Assembly: GCA_038206395.1 (NCBI GenBank)
Contig: JBBRAX010000024.1
Coordinates: 1-64,000, forward strand
Reading direction: 5' to 3'
DNA length: 64,000 bases
Origin: JAGSPQ01 sp038206395
GTDB lineage: Bacteria > Myxococcota > Myxococcia > Myxococcales > Myxococcaceae
Part shown: piece after piece, positions 1-7,436 of the stretch
Layout of the letters: the number at the start of each line of letters is the position of its first letter
How positions within the stretch are numbered: position 1 is the stretch's first letter
Made by a program: the position numbers and the translations under genes
Notes under the pieces: model-generated
Told to the model about the DNA's origin: nothing
Databases searched by the model: none
Seen by the model: only the letters and a program-made list of their open reading frames with translations

Positions 1-14
1 TGATCAACCGCACA

Positions 15-143
15 TGCGGCGGCTCATCCCTCGACTGCTCTCGGGATGAACGGGAGATGCGGCGGCTCATCCCTCGACTGCTCTCGGGATGAACGGGAGC
101 TGCGGCGGCTCATCCCTCGACTGCTCTCGGGATGAACGGGAGC
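15..143. repeat. Three tandem copies of a 43-bp hairpin repeat
   Basis: Three head-to-tail copies of a 43-bp unit begin at 15, 58 and 101 and are identical except for the last base of the first. Each unit holds the inverted repeat TCATCCC / GGGATGA around a 12-nt loop, so each can fold as a short hairpin on either strand. The array ends two bases before the stop codon of the leftward gene at 146-1228. A fourth, diverged copy sits at 32914-32949, again just beyond the stop codon of a leftward gene. Its position suggests a 3'-end element such as a terminator or RNA stabiliser, but there is no T-run. There are no spacers, so it is not a CRISPR array. Confidence 0.85.
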
Positions 144-145
144 GG

Positions 146-1228
146 CTACTTCAGTTCCTTCGCCTTCTTCTCGAGCTCCACCGCCCTGGCGCGGAGCTGC
201 GTGGCGAGACCCTGAAGCTTGAGCCGCTGAACCTCGAGGTCTTCGAGGTCATCATCATCGCCACCGGCGATGCGCTGGCCACCGACGGTTGGCCGGGAAT
301 CGGTGCCGTTGCTGACCTTGGTGGATGCCGGGTTCTGCGGAGGCGACGCTTCGGCGTTGCCCGGCCCCGTGTTCTTTGCCGGATTCTCGGCCGTCTGCGC
401 ACCGACGCCACCGAAAGCATTGTCGAACCCTGCAGGAGCAGGAGACCCCGCCTTGTCCGTCGTCGCCGACGGATCCCCGCGGCCGGCTCCGGTGATGGGA
501 TTCGCATCGAGCGCCGCAGGGGACTCACGACGCACGCGCAGCCGGCGATCTTGATCATCGAACAGGGACTCTTCACCGAGGAACTGGCGAACGCGGCCGT
601 CGAGCTCACGCTCAGACTTCGCTTCCGCGATGCGGCCCTCGAGCGCCTTCAGCTCGCGCCGAACCTTGTCTTCGTTGTCGCGCATCGCGTCCGCCTGCTC
701 GAGCAGCTCGGTCGGATCTTCCGTGAACCGCAGCGCCTCGAGCGCCGGAACCTTCGCCGCCGGCAGCGCCGCACGAACCTGCTCACGCTCGGCGCGCAGC
801 TGCTTGAACTGGGTCAGAATCTTCTGGCGTGCCGTGCGATCCGCCTGGCGATCGAAGTCGGCCCGCAGGGTCGTCAGCTGCGCGCCCAGGCCCTGCAGCA
901 ACGCCAGGTTCGCCAACTCGAGCTCCGACTCGCGGCTCGACATCGTCTGCGCCAGCGCCGTCAACGCGCCCGACAATTCCTGAGACTGCTTCAGCGACGC
1001 GTCCAGCTGGCTGCCCGGAAGCAGCTTCCCCTTCGCTTCCGCCTTCAACGTCTCGATGCGCGCGGAAAGCTGGTTCAGCTCCATCCGCTTCTGCATCTGC
1101 TCGCTGCGAACCACCATCGCCTGTTCCCGCGCCGCCTTCGCCGACGCCCGCAGCGTGTCGAGCTGGCCCGCACCCCATGCGGGGAGCGTCAACAGCAGCA
1201 CGGCGAGGAGGGCAGAACGAAACTTCAT
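146..1228 (-). CDS. Exported coiled-coil protein of unknown function
   Basis: A 360-residue protein with a clear signal peptide (MKFRSALLAVLLLTLPAWGA), so it is probably periplasmic. Residues about 20 to 215 are rich in Ala, Glu, Gln, Arg and Leu in a pattern typical of long coiled coils. A Pro/Gly/Asn-rich stretch follows, then a short charged helix ending in repeated Lys and Glu. I chose the ATG at 1228 because the hydrophobic signal starts there and a purine-rich AAAGAGTGG lies just upstream; the reading frame is open further upstream. No family was recognised. The architecture resembles periplasmic spacer or TolA/YbgF-like coiled-coil proteins, but that is inference from composition. It is divergent from the TruB-like gene about 100 bp away. 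Confidence 0.75.
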   Translation of the reverse strand: MKFRSALLAVLLLTLPAWGAGQLDTLRASAKAAREQAMVVRSEQMQKRMELNQLSARIETLKAEAKGKLLPGSQLDASLKQSQELSGALTALAQTMSSRESELELANLALLQGLGAQLTTLRADFDRQADRTARQKILTQFKQLRAEREQVRAALPAAKVPALEALRFTEDPTELLEQADAMRDNEDKVRRELKALEGRIAEAKSERELDGRVRQFLGEESLFDDQDRRLRVRRESPAALDANPITGAGRGDPSATTDKAGSPAPAGFDNAFGGVGAQTAENPAKNTGPGNAEASPPQNPASTKVSNGTDSRPTVGGQRIAGGDDDDLEDLEVQRLKLQGLATQLRARAVELEKKAKELK

Positions 1229-1328
1229 GGTGACCACTCTTTGAGCAACGACGGTGCCAGCTTGCTTACCAGAAACGGGAACCAATCCGGCACATTGGCC
1301 GGGGTGTGCGATGGTGGAAGAGGTGAAA

Positions 1329-2249
1329 ATGACCGCAGATCCACAGTTTTCCGAGGTTCTTCCCGGGCTGTACCTGGTCCGGAAACCTGCAGGGCCTGCG
1401 GCATTCTCGGTCGTTCAGCACACCAACGATCTGCTCGCTTCCCGCCCTGGCCGCAACTGGCCTACCTGCCACGGCGGCGCGCTCGACCCCTTCGCCGAAG
1501 GCCTGATGCTCGTGCTCGTCGGCCCCGCGACGAAGCTGTTCCCGTTTCTCCACGCCGCGCCCAAGACCTACGTCGCGACAGTGAAGTGGGGCGTCGAGAC
1601 CGACAACGGCGATCTGCTCGGTAAGCCGATCGCCGAAGGCGACGCGACCATGCTCACGCCTGATCAGCTCGACGCCGCGCTGGTGCCCTTTCTCGGCTCG
1701 ACACTGCAGGTGCCGCCGCTGCACAGCAACAAGCGCGTCAACGGCGAGCGCGCGTGGGCGAAAGCGCAGCGCGGCGAGAAGTTCGAGCTGCCCGGCTCGC
1801 GCGTCTACCTGCACTCCGCGCGCTGGCTCTCACACGCGTTGCCCAGTCACAGCGTGCTCGAGCTCGTCTGCCGCGGCGGCTACTACGTGCGGTCGCTCGC
1901 GAGAGACCTCGGCCAGGCGCTGGGTTGCCGCGCCCACCTCACCGCGCTCGATCGCACCGCCATCGGCCCCTGGTCCTGCCCGCCGCTGGGCCAACGCGTT
2001 CACATCTCTCGTGAAGGACTCCTGCCCTGGCTGCCCGCGCGGGCTTTGGGCGACGACGACATGGGCGAGCTGAAGAAGATCAGCCCGCTGCCGCCCGTGC
2101 GATTGCCGCCAGCACCGTGGCCGTTTCCGCCTGGCTTCCCTGAAGCGCCGCCCCAGGTCCGCGCGATGCACCTCGGCAAGCTGGTCGCGATCCTCGAAGA
2201 GACGAACGGCGCGTGGCTGCCGACGGTGATGCTGCGCGGTGGAGTATGA
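1329..2249 (+). CDS. truB: tRNA pseudouridine synthase, TruB family
   Basis: A 306-residue TruB-type enzyme, expected to convert U55 of the tRNA T-loop to pseudouridine. Family blocks are visible in order: RKPAGPAAFSVV near residue 18, the catalytic loop HGGALDPFAEG with the presumed nucleophile Asp53, the YVATVKWGVETDNGDLLGKP block, and GGYYVRSLARDLG. The usual GHTGTLDP is CHGGALDP here, a modest departure. The C-terminus is Pro-rich and shows no obvious PUA domain. The ATG at 1329 has GGAAGAGGTG immediately upstream; an in-frame ATG at 1311 lacks this. The usual neighbours rbfA, infB and rpsO are absent, so it may be a second TruB-like copy rather than the housekeeping one. Confidence 0.88.
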   Translation: MTADPQFSEVLPGLYLVRKPAGPAAFSVVQHTNDLLASRPGRNWPTCHGGALDPFAEGLMLVLVGPATKLFPFLHAAPKTYVATVKWGVETDNGDLLGKPIAEGDATMLTPDQLDAALVPFLGSTLQVPPLHSNKRVNGERAWAKAQRGEKFELPGSRVYLHSARWLSHALPSHSVLELVCRGGYYVRSLARDLGQALGCRAHLTALDRTAIGPWSCPPLGQRVHISREGLLPWLPARALGDDDMGELKKISPLPPVRLPPAPWPFPPGFPEAPPQVRAMHLGKLVAILEETNGAWLPTVMLRGGV

Positions 2250-2259
2250 AGCGCGTCCC

Positions 2260-3996
2260 ATGATCTGGCTCACGCTGCTGCTCGCCGCCAACGGACCCAA
2301 CCCCGCCTACGTTCCGCCCAACCCGCTGTGGGGCGAGCTCAAGCCGTCGGACACCGTCACCATCGCTGCCACGCGCGACCACTCGGCGTTCGACGATTCG
2401 ACCCAACAGTTTCCCGCCGCGCGTTTCAGCGTCGCGGTCGAGCCGTGGAATGGAGTGCTGCTCGAGGCGAACAACACTGGCCTCGCCATCTGGGACATCG
2501 CCGCCAACGCGAAGAACCCCGCGCGCACCGGCAGCTTCACCTCGAACGCGATTCCGAAGATTCCCACCGGCGAGAACGCGAAGTCTTTCGTCACTGCGCT
2601 CGCTGCGCCGCCCGGGCTCTCGGCTGTCGCGGTGCTCGCGCAGGACTTTGGCGGCGGCACGCTGCTGATCAACGTCACCGACAAGGCCGCGCCAGTGGTG
2701 CTGTACCAGGACGGAGATCCAGCCGGCGCTCCGGCGAAGAGCTGCCGCGGCGCGTACACCGCGGTCATCGGCGCAAAGCCGTACGCCTTCGTCGCGTGCG
2801 ACAACGCGGTGAACATCTACGACCTCGCCGCGGCCGCGATGATTGCGGCGCCGTATCAAGAGGTCGCTCCGAATGCGGCGTCGGCACACCCGGCCGTGTT
2901 CGTTGCGGGCGGCAAGCTCAGCAGCACCTGGGTCGACGCCGGAGCGACGAAGACCAAGAAAGTCACCCACCTTCACGGCGTTGATCAATTCATCGTCACC
3001 AACGCGTCGGAAGGCGGCGGCTTTGACGTGTGGGACGTTTCGTCGGTCTCATCCCCCATTCGCCTCGGTGGCGGCATGGCCTCCGACTACGTCGGGAACG
3101 TGGCGATGTGGAAGTCGAACACGCGCACGTACGTCGCCGCGCTGTCGTCGACGCAGCTGCAGATCTTCGACGTGACGCCCGTGGTGAAGGGCACCGCGAC
3201 CGCCGCAGGCGCCGCCGTGTTCTCGACGCCCGCCGTTCGCGCTTACGAGGCCAACACGCGCCTTCATCTTTCAACCGCGGCCGACGGCTCGCCGATGCTC
3301 AGCTACGCCACCGGCCGCGAGCCACCGCACGACCCGGCCAGCGTCGGCCTGTTGGAAGAGTTTCTCTACGACGTCTCGGACGCATCGACGCCGCGCGACA
3401 TCACGCCGCAGGTGACGTTGGTGAATGGGGTGCAGACGAACTACTGGGGCTACGGCTACCAGTTCGGCTGGGCCCGCGCGCAGGGCGGCCGCTTCTCCGG
3501 AGCGTTCTTCTACCGCGCCGCTTTCGGCGTCCTCGAAATCCACCAGTGGACGCCGCCGCTCAACCGGCCGCCCGTCATCACCTCGACGCCCGTTGCGCTC
3601 GCGACGGTGAACCGCGCATACAGCTACCAGGTGACGGCGACGGACCCAGAGAACAAGGCGCTGACTTTCACGAAGGTCTCGGGCCCCGACGGCCTCGATT
3701 TCCTCACCCTTGGCGAAGTCAGCTGGGTGCCGTCGGCGACCGACGTCGGCAGTCACCCGGTCGCCGTCAGCGTGTCCGACGGAAAGAACATCATCCCGCA
3801 CAGCTGGACCATCACCGTGTCTTTGCCGGGAGTGGATGCTGGCACCAAGGACGGCGGCAGCGGGACCGACGGCGGAACCAACCCAACGAAGCCGGGCGGA
3901 GGTTGCGGTTGCTCGACGACGGCGGCGGCTCCCTTCGCGCTGCTTGCCCTGCTGCGGCTCGCTACTCGTCGGCGGGCTTCTCGCCTTTCTGAATGA
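2260..3996 (+). CDS. Surface protein: LVIVD-like propeller, Ig-like domain, MYXO-CTERM-like tail
   Basis: A 578-residue exported protein. A short hydrophobic signal (MIWLTLLLAANG) is followed by about 420 residues of repeats with blocks such as GLAIWDIAA, GGFDVWDVSS and QLQIFDVTP, which resemble LVIVD-type beta-propeller blades. Around residues 445-525 is a cadherin/He_PIG-like Ig domain (NRPPVITSTPV, then the YSYQVTATDPE block). The tail has a Gly/Asp-rich linker, a GGGCGCSTT motif, a hydrophobic stretch and a basic end (RLATRRR), the arrangement of a MYXO-CTERM sorting signal in Myxococcota. The coding end overlaps the convergent regulator gene by 35 bp. Its ligand or role is unknown. Confidence 0.82.
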   Translation: MIWLTLLLAANGPNPAYVPPNPLWGELKPSDTVTIAATRDHSAFDDSTQQFPAARFSVAVEPWNGVLLEANNTGLAIWDIAANAKNPARTGSFTSNAIPKIPTGENAKSFVTALAAPPGLSAVAVLAQDFGGGTLLINVTDKAAPVVLYQDGDPAGAPAKSCRGAYTAVIGAKPYAFVACDNAVNIYDLAAAAMIAAPYQEVAPNAASAHPAVFVAGGKLSSTWVDAGATKTKKVTHLHGVDQFIVTNASEGGGFDVWDVSSVSSPIRLGGGMASDYVGNVAMWKSNTRTYVAALSSTQLQIFDVTPVVKGTATAAGAAVFSTPAVRAYEANTRLHLSTAADGSPMLSYATGREPPHDPASVGLLEEFLYDVSDASTPRDITPQVTLVNGVQTNYWGYGYQFGWARAQGGRFSGAFFYRAAFGVLEIHQWTPPLNRPPVITSTPVALATVNRAYSYQVTATDPENKALTFTKVSGPDGLDFLTLGEVSWVPSATDVGSHPVAVSVSDGKNIIPHSWTITVSLPGVDAGTKDGGSGTDGGTNPTKPGGGCGCSTTAAAPFALLALLRLATRRRASRLSE

Positions 3997-5374
3997 AGCC
4001 GTACTTCTCGAGCTTGTAGTAGAGCGCGCTGGTCTTGATGCCGAGCAGGCGCGCCGTCTCGGTCTTCACCTTTCCTGCTTTCTCGTAGGCGCGTTCGATC
4101 AGCTGCCGCTCCAAATCTTCGAGAATGTCGGGCAGCGGGCGATCGCCGTGCGGAATCGGCAACGCGCCCTGAACGCTCTGCGCGCGAAGCGTGGCCGACT
4201 GGAGGAAAGCGGGAAGCTCTTTCTCGTCCAGCGAATCGCCCTCGGCGAACACCAGTGACTGTTCGATCGCGTTCTCGAGCTCGCGCACGTTGCCGGGCCA
4301 CGCGTAGCGGCACAGCGCCGATAACGCGGCCGGCGTCAGCGTCTTCACCTTCGCGTTGATCCGCGCGGCGTGCTTGCCAATGAAGTGCCGCGCGAGCACG
4401 CCGATGTCCTCGGGCCGTTCACGCAGCGGAGGCAGGTTCAACGGCACGATGTGCAGCCGGTAATAAAGGTCTTCGCGGAAACGGCCCGCGGCGACTTCGG
4501 CCTTGAGGTCGCGGTGCGTCGCGCTCACCACGCGCACGTTCACCTTCACCGTCTCTTCGCCGCCGACGCGCTGAATCTCGTGCTGCTGCAGCACGCGCAG
4601 AAGCTTGGTCTGCACCGTCGCGGAAATCTCACCGATTTCGTCGAGGAAGATGGTGCCGCCGTCGGCGAGCTCGAAGCGGCCGAGCTTCCGTTTCACTGCG
4701 CCCGTAAAGGCGCCGCGCTCGTGGCCGAACAGCTCGCTTTCGAGCAGCGTCTCGGCCAGCGCGGCGCAGTGGGTCACGATGAAGGGGCCGCTGGCGCGTG
4801 GTGATTGGTCGTGCAGCATGCGCGCGACGAGCTCTTTGCCGGTGCCGGACTCGCCGTGAATGATGACGGTCGCGTCGCTGGCGGCGGCCTTTCGCGTCTT
4901 GTCGAGCAGCTGCTTGATTGGCTCGCTCTCGCCGACCATCGCCTGCCCGCGCGCGGCGTCGGAGGCGATGACCTCGTGGTGGGCTTTGAGCTTCGCGACC
5001 TGGGCCCGCGCGCTCGAGAGCTCCAGCGCCGAGCCGACCTTCGCCCGCAGCACATCGGGCGTGAAAGGCTTGGTGAGGAAGTCGGCCGCGCCGTGCTTCA
5101 TCGCGTCGACGGCGACCTCGATGGTGCCGAAGGCGGTGACGACCAGCGCGACGGCGTTCGGGTCGAGGACCTTGAGGCGCTTCACGACCTCGATGCCGTC
5201 GATCGCGTCCATCTTCAGGTCAGTGACCACGAGGTCCACCGGCGACTTTTCGTACGCGGCGAGACCGTCGAGGCCGTTGCGGAAGGCGAAGACGTCGTGG
5301 CCGCTCTTCTTCAGCGTCACCGCCATCCCTTCGCGCATCGTGTCGTTGTCGTCGATGATGATGACGCGGGCCAT
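3962..5374 (-). CDS. Sigma-54-dependent NtrC-family response regulator
   Basis: A 470-residue regulator with three domains. The receiver (residues 1-120) has the acidic pair DD near 8-9 and the phospho-acceptor Asp52 in VVTDLKMD. The AAA+ domain has Walker A GESGTGKE near 172 and the sigma-54 contact loop GAFTGA near 220, with FLDEIGEI as Walker B. A C-terminal Fis-type helix-turn-helix ends the protein (TARLLGIKTSALYYKLEKYG). It should activate sigma-54 promoters when phosphorylated. The ATG at 5374 gives a canonical receiver start; the frame is open far upstream over the Nudix gene but that extension is not protein-like. No kinase is adjacent. It is divergent from the Nudix gene with only 22 bp between starts. 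Confidence 0.95.
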   Translation of the reverse strand: MARVIIIDDNDTMREGMAVTLKKSGHDVFAFRNGLDGLAAYEKSPVDLVVTDLKMDAIDGIEVVKRLKVLDPNAVALVVTAFGTIEVAVDAMKHGAADFLTKPFTPDVLRAKVGSALELSSARAQVAKLKAHHEVIASDAARGQAMVGESEPIKQLLDKTRKAAASDATVIIHGESGTGKELVARMLHDQSPRASGPFIVTHCAALAETLLESELFGHERGAFTGAVKRKLGRFELADGGTIFLDEIGEISATVQTKLLRVLQQHEIQRVGGEETVKVNVRVVSATHRDLKAEVAAGRFREDLYYRLHIVPLNLPPLRERPEDIGVLARHFIGKHAARINAKVKTLTPAALSALCRYAWPGNVRELENAIEQSLVFAEGDSLDEKELPAFLQSATLRAQSVQGALPIPHGDRPLPDILEDLERQLIERAYEKAGKVKTETARLLGIKTSALYYKLEKYGFIQKGEKPADE

Positions 5375-5396
5375 GGGGCCGGGCACTCTACACGCC

Positions 5397-5945
5397 ATGA
5401 CGAAGCTGGCGGCGCTTCTTGCGGCCTTCACGGGCGAAGACGAAAAAGAACGCGCGGACCTCGAGCTGATGCGCGGCTTCTCTGCAGCGCTGGCCGAGCC
5501 CTTTTCCCGTTCGCAGTGGCCCGCGCACTTCACTGGCAGCGCGGTGGTGGTGAGCCCCGACGGGAAGCGGGTGGTGATGGTGCTGCACGCAAAGCTGCAG
5601 CGGTGGTTGCAGCCGGGCGGGCACGCCGATGCGGCCGACGCGGGCTCGATGGCGCAGACGGCGTTGCGCGAGGCGCGCGAAGAGACGGGGCTCGAGGTGA
5701 CGCTGTTTTCAGAAGAGCCGGTGGATGTCGACGTGCACGTGATTCCCGCGCGCAAAGCCGAGCCCGAGCACCGGCACCTCGACGTGAGGTACCTGGTGGT
5801 CGCCGCGAACCCCGAGGCGCTCGCGCATGATCCAAACGAATCGCACGGGGCGCAGTGGCTGACGTGGGACGAGGCGGTCGCCCGCGCCGATGAAGCGCCG
5901 CTGCGGCGGCTGCTCGAGAAGGCGCGCCGGCGCGTCGCGGCGTAG
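5397..5945 (+). CDS. Nudix hydrolase
   Basis: A 182-residue protein with a Nudix core at about residues 45-165. The recognisable part of the box is LREAREETGLEV, preceded by PGGHADAADAG, so the REUXEEXGU half is intact while the upstream Glu of the G-x5-E half is not obvious. The family cleaves nucleoside diphosphates linked to another moiety; the substrate cannot be read from the sequence. The start at 5397 is 22 bp from the divergent NtrC-type regulator, so the two share one short promoter region. An upstream in-frame extension exists but lies antisense to the regulator. Confidence 0.85.
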   Translation: MTKLAALLAAFTGEDEKERADLELMRGFSAALAEPFSRSQWPAHFTGSAVVVSPDGKRVVMVLHAKLQRWLQPGGHADAADAGSMAQTALREAREETGLEVTLFSEEPVDVDVHVIPARKAEPEHRHLDVRYLVVAANPEALAHDPNESHGAQWLTWDEAVARADEAPLRRLLEKARRRVAA

Positions 5946-6008
5946 CTCGCATTCGCAGGGCTCGGCACCTCGTCGTCGCATGCGACAGACCGTGCTGATT
6001 CGCGGGGC

Positions 6009-6732
6009 ATGCGCGCTGCCTGCTTCGTCATCGTGGTGATTGGTCTTGGCTGTGGTTCCTCGTCCACCGGCGGATCCGGCGGAGGCCTCGCGACGGGCGG
6101 CGGGTCAGGGGGAAGCGGCGGCGGCGGGTCGGTGGACGCGGGGATTCCGTTCGAGGTCGAGCCCAACAACGGCGCGACGGCGACCCAGCTCGACACCATC
6201 ACCGTTCCGGGCGCGAAGCAGGGCGCCATCGGCACCGCGAACGACCTCGACATCTACGCGCTGGCGCTGACGGCAGGTCAGCGTCTGCGGTGGACGCTCG
6301 ACAGCAGCGGCTCGTCGCTGGCGCCGTACCTGTCGCCACCTACCTCGTCATCGCTCGAGACGCGCGCAACGTCCCCTCGGCCACCTCGCAGAACGTCGGC
6401 AGCGCGCAGCACACCTACGTGCTCGCCGCCGTCACCTCGACCGTCGCGCCAACGACTGTCCTCGTGCCCAGCACCACCGCGGGCTCTTCGCGTCGCGCTA
6501 CGCGAACGCCGTCTTCCGCTTCAGCCTCACCGCCTCGACTGCCGTCACGCGGCTCACGCGCTTCAACACGTCGACCAACCAGTGGTTCGGCACCAACGAC
6601 GACCTCTCGGTCAGCAACACCAACTCGAAGCTCACCGGCACGCTCACGGCCGGCGACTAGCTCGCCGTCTGTGACAACGTCTCTGAGACGGCGAACAACC
6701 TCGGCTTCACCCTCGGCATCACTTCGCCTTGA
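6009..6732 (+). pseudogene. Disrupted lipoprotein gene, pre-peptidase (PPC/DVUA0089-like) domain
   Basis: The first frame gives a lipoprotein signal with lipobox GLGC, a Gly/Ser-rich linker and FEVEPNNGATATQLDTI, the typical start of a bacterial pre-peptidase domain. The coherent protein then jumps frame twice: near 6331 into VATYLVIARDARN, and near 6475 into LFASRYANAVFRFSLTAST. The third frame has an in-frame TAG at 6658-6660 before reading on to TGA at 6730. Two frameshifts and a stop mean no full-length product. The end overlaps the convergent gene by 14 bp. This is either true decay or a run of sequence errors. Confidence 0.75.
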
Positions 6733-7423
6733 GCGTCGCCGCGACCGCGCGCAGCACGCCCGGCGCATCGGCTTCGATGATGGCTCCGTGGGTGGGGATG
6801 ATTCGCTTCAGCCCTTCGACTGCGGCGAGACGAAGCATCAGCGCCGCCACCGCCTTCAAGTCTTTGCCGACGCGCTTCTGCACCGGCCAGGGCAGCCGCG
6901 GCTTCGGGCCGGTGAAGCCAACCAATCGCATCAGCAGTCCATTCATGCCGCCGCCGTGCGGCACGTTCGTCACCAGGTCCCCGACGAGCAACGTCCCCCG
7001 CGTCACCACCGCAACCTCGTGCGTCGCGAAGCCGTCAACCGTGAAGGTCTGCAGTGAAGAATCCGCGGGCAGCGCGCTGATCGGCTGACACCGCACGCGG
7101 TCCTTCAACACCTCGACGGCCGGCGCCGGCGCGTACGCGGTGACGCCCAGCTTCTCGACCAAGGCCGCTGCGTCAAGCGAGTGAAAGTGGTTCGGCACCA
7201 CGAGCTGCGCAGGCCGCCCCAGCCCGTGAATCTCGGCGAGCACCGCGTCCGACACCGGAATCGCGTTGAAGAAGAGCAGCGCGCCGTTGTCGCGCTTCAC
7301 GATTCCCATGCGCCGCCCCGCGCCCTTCAAGCCCGGCACATCGTCGTCCACCGTCCACAGCCCGTCGTCGCGCTTCGTCAGCGCGCCATGCTGTTGCACC
7401 GTCCACGGCCGAATCGGTTTCAT
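6719..7423 (-). CDS. DUF4336-like protein, metallo-beta-lactamase-like fold
   Basis: A 234-residue cytoplasmic protein. The pattern GALLFFNAIPVSDAVLAEI, then LVVPNHFHSLDAAALVEKLG and later TLLVGDLVTNVPHGG, resembles DUF4336 proteins, a divergent branch of the metallo-beta-lactamase fold. A second possible metal ligand is IIPTHGAII near residue 212. The classic HxHxDH motif is not present as such, so catalytic activity is uncertain. The ATG at 7423 starts just before the conserved region; earlier in-frame codons would run into the neighbouring gene. It follows the phospholipase-like gene in the same direction with a 13-bp gap and may be co-transcribed. Confidence 0.65.
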   Translation of the reverse strand: MKPIRPWTVQQHGALTKRDDGLWTVDDDVPGLKGAGRRMGIVKRDNGALLFFNAIPVSDAVLAEIHGLGRPAQLVVPNHFHSLDAAALVEKLGVTAYAPAPAVEVLKDRVRCQPISALPADSSLQTFTVDGFATHEVAVVTRGTLLVGDLVTNVPHGGGMNGLLMRLVGFTGPKPRLPWPVQKRVGKDLKAVAALMLRLAAVEGLKRIIPTHGAIIEADAPGVLRAVAATLKAK

Positions 7424-7436
7424 GCCCTGCCAGTTA

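Noticed and set aside
15..143. Possible start of a CRISPR array
   Set aside because: The three units are directly adjacent with no spacers, no cas genes are near, and a fourth unit lies alone at 32914.
89..1624. A 511-codon open frame opposite the coiled-coil protein gene
   Set aside because: It crosses the repeat array and the TruB start, is dominated by Arg and Leu, and shows no domain.
5375..6253. N-terminal extension of the NtrC-type regulator frame
   Set aside because: The extra residues are Ser/Arg/Pro-rich and antisense to the Nudix gene; the receiver domain begins naturally at 5374.
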